Shown: positions 1-6,978 of the stretch, piece by piece
Position numbering within the stretch: the first letter of the stretch is position 1
How the letters are laid out: each line of letters begins with the position of its first letter
Assembly: GCA_018399795.1 (NCBI GenBank)
Contig: JAGYOC010000201.1
Coordinates: forward strand, 1 to 17,762
From: Dehalococcoidales bacterium
GTDB taxonomy: Bacteria > Chloroflexota > Dehalococcoidia > Dehalococcoidales > UBA5760
Length of the DNA stretch: 17,762 bases
Reading direction: 5' to 3'
Program-made: the position numbers and the translations under genes
Notes under the pieces: generated by a model
Seen by the model: only the letters and a program-made list of their open reading frames with translations
The model's database searches: none
Told to the model about the DNA's origin: nothing

Positions 1-546
1 GTGGAACCAACCCGTGCCCTGGAAGCAAACATGGACGGCTATCAGGTTATGCCTCTAATGGAGGCATCCAGGATCGGCAACGTGTTCATCACGATCTCCG
101 GCGATAAAAACGTGATAGATAAGCATCACCTGGAAGCAATGAAGGACAACACCATTCTGGCCAATAGCGGGCATTTCAACGTCGAGATAAATATTCCGGC
201 CCTGGAAAAAATGGCCAAAAGCAAACAGCACATACGGGGTTTTATCGATGAGTATACCCTTGCTGATGGCCGACACCTGTGCCTTTTGGGAGAAGGCAGG
301 CTGATAAACCTGGCCGCTGCCGAGGGCCACCCCGCCAGCGTAATGGACATGAGTTTTGCCAACCAGGCCCTCTGTCTGAGATATATCTCGGAAAAAAGCG
401 GCAGCCTCAGTAAGAAGGTATACCCAGTACCCGAAGATATCGATAAGGAAATAGCCCGGCTGAAGCTTCTTTCTCTGGATATTCAAATCGATACACTGAC
501 CACAGAGCAGGAGCAATATCTGGCTAGCTGGAAAGAAGGTACTTAA
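1..546 (+). CDS. ahcY: S-adenosylhomocysteine hydrolase, C-terminal part (5' truncated by window)
   Basis: This is the last 181 codons of an adenosylhomocysteinase, which splits S-adenosylhomocysteine into adenosine and homocysteine in the cytosol and removes the product inhibitor of methyltransferases. The frame is open at base 1 (GTG read as internal Val), so the true start and the catalytic N-terminal part lie outside. Visible family signatures are the NAD-domain stretch [18 protein letters not shown], the [12 protein letters not shown] segment around residues 52-63, and [16 protein letters not shown] around 96-111. The protein ends at YLASWKEGT and lacks the KPDHYRY-type tail of the long bacterial/eukaryotic form, so it resembles the short form known from archaea, Thermotoga and some anaerobes. 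metK follows after 12 nt, which fits co-expression of the methyl cycle. Identification is secure; assignment to the short form rests on the C-terminus only. Confidence 0.95.
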   Translation: MEPTRALEANMDGYQVMPLMEASRIGNVFITISGDKNVIDKHHLEAMKDNTILANSGHFNVEINIPALEKMAKSKQHIRGFIDEYTLADGRHLCLLGEGRLINLAAAEGHPASVMDMSFANQALCLRYISEKSGSLSKKVYPVPEDIDKEIARLKLLSLDIQIDTLTTEQEQYLASWKEGT

Positions 547-558
547 AAAGGAGTAAAT

Positions 559-1773
559 ATGACTAATTGTTTTAGTAACGCAACAAAATACCTGCTCACC
601 TCGGAATCGGTTACCGAAGGACACCCCGATAAAATGTGCGACCAGATCTCAGATGCTATTCTGGATCACATCCTGGAAAAAGATCCATACGCCCGGGTAG
701 CGTGTGAAGTAGCCACTACCACGGGGCTGGTAATGGTGCTCGGCGAAATTACCACTGACTGCTATGTCGAAGTCCCACAGGTAGTCAGAGGAGTGATACA
801 GAGCATTGGCTATACCAACCCCAGTTATGGTTTTGACTATCAATCCTGCGGTGTACTGCAATCCATCACTGAACAGTCAGCTGACATCGACCTGGGAGTA
901 AGCAAGTCCCGAGAAGTCAGAGAAAAAACTACCGTAGCCGACGAGATTGAACAAACCGGTGCCGGTGACCAGGGGATGATGGTAGGATATGCCTGTAATG
1001 AAACGCCGGAGCTTATGCCCCTGCCTATCTCTCTTTCCCAGAAGCTCTGTCGCCGCCTGGCAGAGGTACGTAAAAACGGCACCCTGCCCTATCTACGTCC
1101 TGATGGCAAGTCACAGGTAACCGTTGAATACAGCATGGGCATCCCGCAAAGAATCACCAGCATAGTTATCGCAGCGCAACATGACGATAACATCATCAGC
1201 GAGCAGATAGAGAAGGATATCAGGAAGGAAGTAATAAAGGAGGTTATTCCCTCCGCATTGATTGATGGCAAAACCCTGATACATGTTAACGCCACCGGCC
1301 GTTTTGTAATAGGAGGCCCCGTATCGGACACCGGTTTTACCGGGCGGAAAATTCTGGTAGATACATATGGAGGAATTGCCAGACACGGTGGCGGTGCCTT
1401 TTCGGGCAAGGACCCGACCAAGGTTGACCGATCGGCGGCCTATGCAGCTCGCTATATCGCCAAGAACGTTGTCGCCGCCGGTCTTGCAGAACGATTGGAG
1501 ATACAGATCGCATATGTTATCGGTTCCGCTTACCCGCTCTCAGTTTCCATTGAGGCCTTTGGTACTGCCACAGTGGCCCATGATACCATCGTTGATCTGA
1601 TCAACAAGCACTTCGACCTCAGACCAGGAGCAATTATCAGAGACCTCAATCTGCGCCGCCCCATATACCAGCAAACCGCAGCCTACGGTCACTTCGGCAG
1701 AGATGACCTCGATTTACCCTGGGAAAAAACGGATAAAGCGGAAATACTGAGAAAAGAAGCGCTTGGTGAATAG
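559..1773 (+). CDS. metK: S-adenosylmethionine synthetase
   Basis: Methionine adenosyltransferase makes S-adenosylmethionine from ATP and methionine, releasing phosphate and diphosphate. The 404-residue length is normal. The ATP-binding motif [16 protein letters not shown] lies at residues 21-36 (H22, D24, K25 expected at the active site), [12 protein letters not shown] is the family's central signature, and the glycine-rich loop [20 protein letters not shown] is present in the C-terminal half. The ATG at 559 is supported by AAGGAG at 548-553 with a 5-nt spacer, only 12 nt after the ahcY stop, so both genes are probably on one mRNA. Together they run the SAM cycle, lacking only the homocysteine-to-methionine step within this window. 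All key motifs look intact and nothing is unusual about the gene. Confidence 0.98.
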   Translation: MTNCFSNATKYLLTSESVTEGHPDKMCDQISDAILDHILEKDPYARVACEVATTTGLVMVLGEITTDCYVEVPQVVRGVIQSIGYTNPSYGFDYQSCGVLQSITEQSADIDLGVSKSREVREKTTVADEIEQTGAGDQGMMVGYACNETPELMPLPISLSQKLCRRLAEVRKNGTLPYLRPDGKSQVTVEYSMGIPQRITSIVIAAQHDDNIISEQIEKDIRKEVIKEVIPSALIDGKTLIHVNATGRFVIGGPVSDTGFTGRKILVDTYGGIARHGGGAFSGKDPTKVDRSAAYAARYIAKNVVAAGLAERLEIQIAYVIGSAYPLSVSIEAFGTATVAHDTIVDLINKHFDLRPGAIIRDLNLRRPIYQQTAAYGHFGRDDLDLPWEKTDKAEILRKEALGE

Positions 1774-1808
1774 TTATTACAACGTTGATAGATAAAGACC
1801 GGCAAAGC

Positions 1809-1815
1809 GAGGTGA
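1809..1815 (+). promoter_or_regulatory. Shine-Dalgarno site that decides an ATA start
   Basis: GAGGTGA matches the anti-Shine-Dalgarno end of 16S rRNA well and sits 6 nt before the ATA at 1822. Its own TGA (1813-1815) is an in-frame stop for the downstream phosphohexomutase, so translation must begin after it. No ATG, GTG or TTG occurs in that frame until 2041, far inside the conserved domain. The site therefore argues for initiation at ATA 1822. Confidence 0.7.
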
Positions 1816-1821
1816 TACAAA

Positions 1822-3261
1822 ATAGATAAACCTATTAAATTCGGCACAGATGGCTGGCGCGGTATCATCGGCGACGACTTTACCTTCGCAAACGTTAAGA
1901 TATGTGCGCAGGCGGTATCCAATTACATTAAAGAAACGGGGCTTTCAGAAAATGGCGTCGTTATAGGATATGACACCCGTTTTGCCTCGGAGGATTTCGC
2001 CGCTGCAGCCGCCGAGGTATTAGCCGGTAACGGCATAAGGGTGTTACTATGTACCGGCGCCACGCCAACGCCAGCGCTAAGTTTCTGTACCCTCTTCCGG
2101 CAGGCAGCAGGCGGCATTATGATAACGGCCAGCCACAACCCAGCACAATGGAACGGTTTCAAGGTAAAAAACAGATATGGTTCCAGTGCATCACCCGAGG
2201 TCACCAACAGAATAGAGACTGAAATAGACCGTATTATGTCAACCGGGAACATCAATAGGATTCCGCTGGTGAAAGCCCAAAGGCAGGAATTGTTGGAATA
2301 TATGGATGCGGAAGAAATATACTTCAAGCAGATATCAGAGCTGGTCAACATCGGTGAAATAAGAAAATCTTCAATGAAAATAGTAGTTGACCCCATGTAC
2401 GGGGCCGGTGCTGGGTATTTCAAAAAGCTTCTGTCCGGCGGTAACGTCGAGATCATCGAAATCAACAGCGAGCGTAATCCCATTTTCCCTGGAATAAAGC
2501 AGCCGGAGCCTATTGAAACCAATCTGGCCAAGCTATCGGAAACAGTGGTAAGTAAAAGAGCCAGCGTGGGGCTTGCTACCGATGGTGATGCTGACCGTCT
2601 CGGGGTTATCGATGAAAACGGCAGTTTCATCAGCACCTCCCACATCTTTGCTCTGCTCTGCCTTTACCTGCTGGAAGTAAGGGGCAAAAGAGGACCGATA
2701 GTAAAGACTCTAACCATCAGCCGGATGCTTGATCTTCTGGGAGATATGTACGATGTGCCAGTTTATGAAACAGCGGTGGGCTTCAAATATATAGCACCGA
2801 AAATGCAGAGTGAGCACGCCCTTATCGGCGGTGAAGAAAGCGGGGGCTATGGTTTTCGAGAACATGTAATTGAGAGAGACGGAATTGTTGCTGGACTTTA
2901 CTTGCTTGACTTCATGGTCAAGACAGGCAGAAGCCCCTCCGATCTGATCGGATATCTGCAAAGCAAGGTTGGCGCCCACTATTATCGACGAATTGACCTG
3001 CAATTTCCAGAGGATAGCCGTCAGTCCATTATTGACAGGGTAAGGAAATATTCCCCGATAACACTGGACGATATCAATGTAGCCAGTAAAGATGCTATGG
3101 ACGGGTTTCGTTTCATGCTGAGTGATGCATCCTGGCTTCTGATCAGATTTTCCAGCACGGAACCGCTGCTACGCCTCTATGCGGAAAGCGGCTCGCTTGA
3201 GCGCGTGGAAAAGCTGCTGGAAACCGCCCGGGAACTGGTCGGTAAAGAAATGGAGCAGTAA
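1822..3261 (+). CDS. Alpha-D-phosphohexomutase (phosphomannomutase/phosphoglucomutase family)
   Basis: This enzyme interconverts hexose 6-phosphate and 1-phosphate (mannose and/or glucose) through a phosphoserine. Counting from codon 1822 it has 479 residues. Domain I carries FGTDGWRG at 7-14 and GYDTR at 49-53. The phosphoserine loop TASHNP puts the catalytic Ser at 104. The metal loop DGDADR is at 254-259, the sugar-specificity loop GEESGG at 337-342, and the phosphate-binding RFSSTEP at 442-448. The GEESGG loop and GTDGWRG favour PMM/PGM over GlmM. Homology starts right after 1822, but the codon there is ATA; the frame has a stop at 1813 and the first NTG codon is GTG 2041, which would delete the first domain's motifs. 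ATA initiation behind GAGGTGA, or a sequence error (ATG read as ATA), are the two explanations. The downstream isomerase gene suggests a shared mannose/glucose phosphate pathway. Substrate preference cannot be read from sequence. Confidence 0.92.
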   Translation: MDKPIKFGTDGWRGIIGDDFTFANVKICAQAVSNYIKETGLSENGVVIGYDTRFASEDFAAAAAEVLAGNGIRVLLCTGATPTPALSFCTLFRQAAGGIMITASHNPAQWNGFKVKNRYGSSASPEVTNRIETEIDRIMSTGNINRIPLVKAQRQELLEYMDAEEIYFKQISELVNIGEIRKSSMKIVVDPMYGAGAGYFKKLLSGGNVEIIEINSERNPIFPGIKQPEPIETNLAKLSETVVSKRASVGLATDGDADRLGVIDENGSFISTSHIFALLCLYLLEVRGKRGPIVKTLTISRMLDLLGDMYDVPVYETAVGFKYIAPKMQSEHALIGGEESGGYGFREHVIERDGIVAGLYLLDFMVKTGRSPSDLIGYLQSKVGAHYYRRIDLQFPEDSRQSIIDRVRKYSPITLDDINVASKDAMDGFRFMLSDASWLLIRFSSTEPLLRLYAESGSLERVEKLLETARELVGKEMEQ

Positions 3262-3278
3262 TGGGCAACCGGCGATGA
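3261..3278 (+). other. Five-codon mini-ORF bridging two genes (possible coupling)
   Basis: An ATG at 3261 shares its A with the TAA stop of the phosphohexomutase (TAATG). It opens a five-codon frame, MGNRR, whose TGA at 3276-3278 overlaps the ATG of the next gene (ATGA at 3275-3278). GGAG at 3252-3255 is placed to serve the 3261 start, whereas the isomerase ATG at 3275 has no clear Shine-Dalgarno of its own. A stop-restart chain through this tiny frame is plausible, but it may be chance. Confidence 0.25.
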
Positions 3279-4348
3279 GCTATTCCATTCTGGATAATCC
3301 CCAAGTGCTGAAGCAATACGACCGGGAAGATATGCTTGCCCGTATAAAGGAAATGCCTTCCCTATGTCAATCCGCCTGGCAGCTGGCGTACGGTTTCGAT
3401 ATACCCTCAGAATATCTGGACATAGACAAGGTGGTTATTCTTGGCATGGGCGGTTCGGCAATAGGAGGTGACCTGGTAAGCAATCTGCTATCGAACGAGG
3501 CAAGTTTGCCCATCGCCGTCTGTCGCGGATATCAGCTGCCCGCCTATGTAGACGATAAGACCCTCCTGATTGCATCGAGTTATTCGGGCAACACCGAAGA
3601 AACCCTCTCTGCATTCCAGCGATCACTCAGCACGAAAGCCAAAATAATAGTAATAACAACGGGCGGTAAACTGAAAAGCCTGGCCGAAGAATACAGCCTG
3701 CCCCTTTTTCACTTTGATTACAGTGCCCAGCCAAGAGCAGCACTACCCTTCAGCATGTTACCGATACTGTGCTTTTTACAGAAGCTGAAACTCATCGGTG
3801 ACAAATCAAAGGAGGTATACGAAGCATCGTCAGTCATGAGAGAAATGGGCACTGTGATCGCTGAAAAAACGCCACTAACCAAAAACCCAGCCAAACAACT
3901 TGCCCAACTGCTGAATGGAAATCTGCCCGTCGTATATGGTGCCGGCATACTATCCGAGGTAGCCCATCGCTGGAAAACGCAGGTCAACGAGAACAGCAAA
4001 GCCTGGTGTTTCCACGAGGTTTTCCCAGAACTGAACCACAATGCCGTGGTCGGCTACCAATTTCCCGAAAAGTTGAAGGAAAATATCGTGGTGGTCATGC
4101 TGAATTCGAAACTCCTACCGGAAAGAATAAAGCTGCGTTACGAAGTAACCTGCCGTATCCTGGAAAAGGAGGGGGTAAAATACCGGCTGATAGATGGAAC
4201 CGGCAACTCCCACCTAGCACAGATAATGAGTCTGGTATTATTCGGTGACTATACCAGCTACTATCTGGCCATACTGTATCGGACTGACCCCTCCCCGGTA
4301 AAGGCCATAGACTACCTCAAACAGAGCCTGGCAAAAGAACAGTTTTGA
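3275..4348 (+). CDS. Bifunctional phosphoglucose/phosphomannose isomerase (SIS-domain)
   Basis: This cytosolic isomerase of the PGI/PMI family, known from archaea and some bacteria, converts fructose-6-P to glucose-6-P and to mannose-6-P in one active site. From ATG 3275 it has 357 residues, close to the family norm. The first SIS domain shows ILGMGGSAIGGD around 55-66 and ASSYSGNTEET at 100-110, the phosphosugar-binding serine loop. The second SIS domain carries NENSK (E239) and ELNHN (E252, H255). The E239-H255 spacing of 16 matches the catalytic Glu/His pair I recall for the Pyrobaculum enzyme. The C-terminus GTGNSHLAQIMS, FGDYTSYYLA and RTDPSPVKAIDYLK is typical, with H313. An upstream extension of the frame is not conserved-looking, so 3275 is preferred. 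It lies 13 nt after the phosphohexomutase stop, consistent with a joint role in mannose/glucose phosphate supply. Confidence 0.93.
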   Translation: MSYSILDNPQVLKQYDREDMLARIKEMPSLCQSAWQLAYGFDIPSEYLDIDKVVILGMGGSAIGGDLVSNLLSNEASLPIAVCRGYQLPAYVDDKTLLIASSYSGNTEETLSAFQRSLSTKAKIIVITTGGKLKSLAEEYSLPLFHFDYSAQPRAALPFSMLPILCFLQKLKLIGDKSKEVYEASSVMREMGTVIAEKTPLTKNPAKQLAQLLNGNLPVVYGAGILSEVAHRWKTQVNENSKAWCFHEVFPELNHNAVVGYQFPEKLKENIVVVMLNSKLLPERIKLRYEVTCRILEKEGVKYRLIDGTGNSHLAQIMSLVLFGDYTSYYLAILYRTDPSPVKAIDYLKQSLAKEQF

Positions 4349-4384
4349 GATAACGCTTATCAGCAGAGGATACTGGTAACAGAA

Positions 4385-4780
4385 ATGTATTATTTCGCCT
4401 ATGCCTCCAACCTGAACCTGAAACAGATGGAAGAGCGCTGCCCTGATAGTAGAACCATCTCAACGGCCACACTTCATCACTACCAGATTGTCTTCACCGG
4501 GTGGTCACGTCATTGGCGAGGAGGAGTAGCCACAATCCGTTCCTTGAGGGGAAGCAGGGTCCGGGGTGGTATCTATCAGGTCAGCGAGGAATGTATGAAA
4601 AGAATGGACAAATACGAGGGCCCCGGGTATCAAAGGCTAAATGTCATTGTAAACAACGAGGACAACGAGCCAGTTGATGCAGTAACCTATATCAACAATA
4701 GGCATTCCCAGGAAAGCAAACCCTCCTCCGACTATCTAGCTGTTATACGACAGGGATACCGGGACTGGAGACTTGGCTAG
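4385..4780 (+). CDS. Gamma-glutamylcyclotransferase-like (GGCT/AIG2-fold) protein
   Basis: This small 131-residue protein has the GGCT fold. The N-terminal substrate loop reads YFAYASNLN (residues 3-11), a variant of the usual YGSNL. RGGVATI follows at 45-51, and the likely catalytic glutamate is E78 in MDKYEGPGYQR. Members of this fold release 5-oxoproline from gamma-glutamyl amines or peptides; the real substrate here is unknown. The length suits a stand-alone single domain, with no signal peptide or membrane segment. It is the last gene of the plus-strand block, 36 nt after the isomerase. The nearest purine-rich element, AGAGGA at 4365-4370, is 14 nt from the ATG, so initiation may be weak. 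It could be a generic AIG2-like protein rather than a true gamma-glutamylcyclotransferase. Confidence 0.8.
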   Translation: MYYFAYASNLNLKQMEERCPDSRTISTATLHHYQIVFTGWSRHWRGGVATIRSLRGSRVRGGIYQVSEECMKRMDKYEGPGYQRLNVIVNNEDNEPVDAVTYINNRHSQESKPSSDYLAVIRQGYRDWRLG

Positions 4781-4902
4781 ACCCTGACTACACCTTCCGC
4801 TGCTTACCACCAAAGCGTAAAACACCATCGCTATCAACGAACTGTATGCACGGGTATGAGCAGCAAAGTGGCCGAAGGTACAGCGGGATTGATTCCAATA
4901 GA

Positions 4903-5307
4903 CTAACGCTTTGTATACTGGGGTGCTTTCCGTGCCCTTCTCAAGCCAACCTTCTTACGCTCCTTAACACGGGAATCCCGTGTAAGCAACCCTTCCTTGC
5001 GTAGCAAGACCCTGAGCCTTTCATCAGCCTTTAGCAGGGCACGCGAAATGCCATGTGAAATGGCTCCAACCTGTCCCGATATTCCGCCACCATCTACCTT
5101 GATTACAGCATTATATCTGCTAAGGCTTTCTGTGATAAGAAACGGTTGCTGTATAGCTCGCCGATGCTCAAGCCGAGGAAAACGCTCTTCATAGGACATA
5201 TTATTGACGATGATATTACCATCACCAGGTACCAACCTTACCCTGGCAACAGCGCTTTTACGTTTTCCCGTACCGTAAAAATAAGTCTGGGTTTCCATTT
5301 CAATCAT
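4903..5307 (-). CDS. rpsI: 30S ribosomal protein S9 (uS9)
   Basis: S9 sits in the 30S head, and its C-terminal tail reaches the P-site tRNA. The 134-residue protein has the N-terminal signature YFYGTGKRKSAVARVRL, the central DGGGISGQVGAISHGISRAL, and the basic end RKAPQYTKR that matches the family's tRNA-contacting tail. There are two possible ATG starts three codons apart (5307 and 5298), and neither has a well-spaced Shine-Dalgarno; AAGAG is too close to the first. A strong AAGGAGG lies 33 nt upstream of 5307 and may act across a hairpin. It is the last gene of the ribosomal cluster, 80 nt after rplM. Its 3' end faces the gamma-glutamylcyclotransferase-like gene with 122 nt between them. 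Confidence 0.97.
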   Translation of the reverse strand: MIEMETQTYFYGTGKRKSAVARVRLVPGDGNIIVNNMSYEERFPRLEHRRAIQQPFLITESLSRYNAVIKVDGGGISGQVGAISHGISRALLKADERLRVLLRKEGLLTRDSRVKERKKVGLRRARKAPQYTKR

Positions 5308-5315
5308 ATCTCTTT

Positions 5316-5347
5316 TCAGGATTATAACAGCCTGATTTTACCTCCTT
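5316..5347 (-). promoter_or_regulatory. Displaced Shine-Dalgarno plus small hairpin upstream of rpsI
   Basis: On the minus strand AAGGAGG (plus 5341-5347) is followed by TAAAA and then an inverted repeat TCAGG-N10-CCTGA (5316-5335). No usable start codon follows the AAGGAGG at normal spacing; CTG or ATC readings stop within a few codons. If the hairpin folds, the effective distance from AAGGAGG to ATG 5307 drops from 33 to about 13 nt. The stem has only 5 bp, so this is a candidate, not a demonstrated element. Confidence 0.3.
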
Positions 5348-5387
5348 CCATGGATATTGGGGGAAGTTAAAATTATCGCTAATAGCC

Positions 5388-5837
5388 TCAATTCCCCCCT
5401 TTGCCTTCTGAATCTGTCAATACACCTGCCGTTTGAGCTCGGTGGGGATGCTTATCCCCCACATAAACCTTGAGCTTTTTCATCATGCTCGCTCCGAGTC
5501 TATTACGTGGAAGCATTCCCCTGACAGCATATTCAACCGCCCTTTCCGGGTGTAATTGCATCAACTTTTCAAAGGTGATGCTCTTCAACCCACCGGGGTA
5601 CCCCGAGTGACGGTAATAGATTTTTTGCTTGGCCTTGTTGCCACTGAGCCTGACCTTCCCAGCATTTAAAATGACAACGAAATCACCAACATCTAGATTA
5701 CGGGTGAAGGAAGGTTTGTGCTTCCCCATCAGTAACGTGGCCACCTCGGTAGCCAACCTGCCCAGTATCCTGTTAGAAGCATCGATAACATGCCACTCTC
5801 TCCTGATCTCAGAAGCTCTGACACTGTAAGTCTTCAT
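5388..5837 (-). CDS. rplM: 50S ribosomal protein L13 (uL13)
   Basis: L13 is an early-assembly protein of the 50S subunit. The 149 residues show the family pattern: [27 protein letters not shown] near the N-terminus (positions 15-41), the [22 protein letters not shown] region, [10 protein letters not shown], and the signature [12 protein letters not shown] followed by [12 protein letters not shown]. The ATG at 5837 lies 3 nt after the truA stop, and its ribosome-binding site AAAGGAGA is inside the end of truA, so the two are probably coupled. The rplM-rpsI pair is the near-universal arrangement. The last codons (Gly-Lys-Gly-Gly-Asn) contain a G-run that could pair with a C-run just after the stop; I see no U-tract, so it is not a terminator. 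Confidence 0.98.
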   Translation of the reverse strand: MKTYSVRASEIRREWHVIDASNRILGRLATEVATLLMGKHKPSFTRNLDVGDFVVILNAGKVRLSGNKAKQKIYYRHSGYPGGLKSITFEKLMQLHPERAVEYAVRGMLPRNRLGASMMKKLKVYVGDKHPHRAQTAGVLTDSEGKGGN

Positions 5838-5840
5838 TCC

Positions 5841-6605
5841 CTATCTCCTTTCCAAAGAGACCGGATAATTTACCCCCACCAAGTAAAGCCCGCAGGCTGG
5901 TGCTGCTGGCCCTGCAATACCAGGTACTCTGGCCTCAATTATATCGCAAAACTCACTGATGTTCACCCTACCCAGCCCCACCCTTATCAATAATCCAACC
6001 GTATTACGAACCTGGTGCGGCAGAAATGAATTGGCCTTCATATCGAAAACGATCAATTCTCCCTTTCTCTCAAGCGATGCCTGATATAAACACCGCACCG
6101 TGACTTTTTTATCTTCACCTAACCGGCTGGCAAAAGAAGCAAAATCGTGCTTTCCAAGAAGCAATCGACACGCTTCATTCATTACTCCGGTATCCAGCTT
6201 TCCCTTTACCAGATAAGAGTATCCCTCCCATAGCGGGGACCTGGCACAGCCATTCAGGATGTAGTACTGATATTCACGGTTGACCGCATCCCGCCGCACG
6301 TCAAAAGACACCGGCACACGATATGCCCGCTTCACCGCGATATCCGGCGGTAGATAGTAATTCATACCCCCGACAAATGTCTGCTCCGGCAGAGTGGCAT
6401 CCGTAAGGAAGCTGACTACCTGAGCACGGGCATGAACCCCGGCATCTGTACGGCTGGCTGTTGCTACCCGGCACCCCTCCCCCGTTAGCCTGCAGATTGA
6501 ACGTTCTATTTCATCCTGAATAGTGCGCAAATCAACCTGAGATTGGGAACCATGATAGCACCTGCCATCATATTCTACTATTAAAACAACCCTGGTGAAC
6601 GCCAA
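5841..6605 (-). CDS. truA: tRNA pseudouridine(38-40) synthase TruA
   Basis: TruA isomerises uridines 38, 39 and 40 in the anticodon stem-loop of many tRNAs. The catalytic Asp lies in ASRTDAGVHARAQVVSF (D54 counted from the TTG start at 6605). Other hallmarks are the opening VEYDGRCYHGSQ, NYYLPPDI, the central FASFASRLGEDKK, and the late SFLPHQVRNTVGLLIRVG. The protein has about 254 residues, the usual size. Two starts are possible: GTG at 6614 with no Shine-Dalgarno before it, or TTG at 6605 with GGTGA five nt upstream; I prefer TTG. It lies about 20 nt after rplQ and 3 nt before rplM, in an otherwise ribosomal operon, as in many bacteria. Confidence 0.97.
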   Translation of the reverse strand: MAFTRVVLIVEYDGRCYHGSQSQVDLRTIQDEIERSICRLTGEGCRVATASRTDAGVHARAQVVSFLTDATLPEQTFVGGMNYYLPPDIAVKRAYRVPVSFDVRRDAVNREYQYYILNGCARSPLWEGYSYLVKGKLDTGVMNEACRLLLGKHDFASFASRLGEDKKVTVRCLYQASLERKGELIVFDMKANSFLPHQVRNTVGLLIRVGLGRVNISEFCDIIEARVPGIAGPAAPACGLYLVGVNYPVSLERR

Positions 6606-6624
6606 TGATGTCACCAGTTATATA

Positions 6625-6978
6625 TTATTCGACCAGTTCCAATCTAACCACGGGTGCGCCGTCTCCTGGCCTTGGGCCCAGTTTGACAATACGAGTATAA
6701 CCGCCGTTACGCTCGGCATATCTGGAGGAAAGGTCATTGAAAACCTTTTCTACGGTCTTGCCATCGATTACAAAAGTCAATGCCTGCCGGCGCGCACTCA
6801 GGCTGCCCGCTTTACCAAGGGTAATAATCCGCTCTGCAAGGCCGCGCACCTCTTTTGCCTTAGCCTCGGTAGTAGTTATCTTCCCATAACCCAGAAGGTC
6901 AGTTACCAGATTTCGGTACATCGCCCTTCTATGACCTGTGGACCTGTTCAATCTTCTACCGGATAATTTATGTCTCAT
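6625..6978 (-). CDS. rplQ: 50S ribosomal protein L17 (bL17)
   Basis: L17 lies near the peptide exit tunnel of the 50S subunit. From ATG 6978 it has 117 residues and begins with the canonical [20 protein letters not shown], followed by [21 protein letters not shown]. The C-terminal part [26 protein letters not shown] is equally typical. The frame extends ten codons further upstream, but those codons lie in rpoA and lack family similarity, so 6978 is chosen. The start overlaps the end of rpoA by 11 nt, and the site GAGGAG serving it is inside the rpoA acidic tail, so coupling to rpoA is expected. This rpoA-rplQ pairing is nearly universal in bacteria. Confidence 0.98.
   Translation of the reverse strand: MRHKLSGRRLNRSTGHRRAMYRNLVTDLLGYGKITTTEAKAKEVRGLAERIITLGKAGSLSARRQALTFVIDGKTVEKVFNDLSSRYAERNGGYTRIVKLGPRPGDGAPVVRLELVE

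Noticed and set aside
2041..3261. GTG at 2041 as the start of the phosphohexomutase
   Set aside because: It would cut off the FGTDGWRG and GYDTR motifs that are intact in the same frame upstream to 1822.
4861..4915. A tRNA Ser/Leu D-arm-like string (GTGGCCGAAGGT) in the convergent gap
   Set aside because: No acceptor stem, anticodon arm or T-loop (GGTTCGAATCC-like) follows, and a full tRNA would run into rpsI.
5321..5326. TATAAT on the minus strand as a promoter for rpsI
   Set aside because: No -35-like hexamer lies 16-18 nt upstream, and the start point would fall about 7 nt before the ATG. The hexamer is the loop of the TCAGG/CCTGA repeat.
5359..5399. GGGGGAA/TTCCCCC inverted match around the rplM stop as a terminator
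   Set aside because: The loop is 26 nt, no T-run follows on either strand, and rpsI lies just downstream in the same operon.
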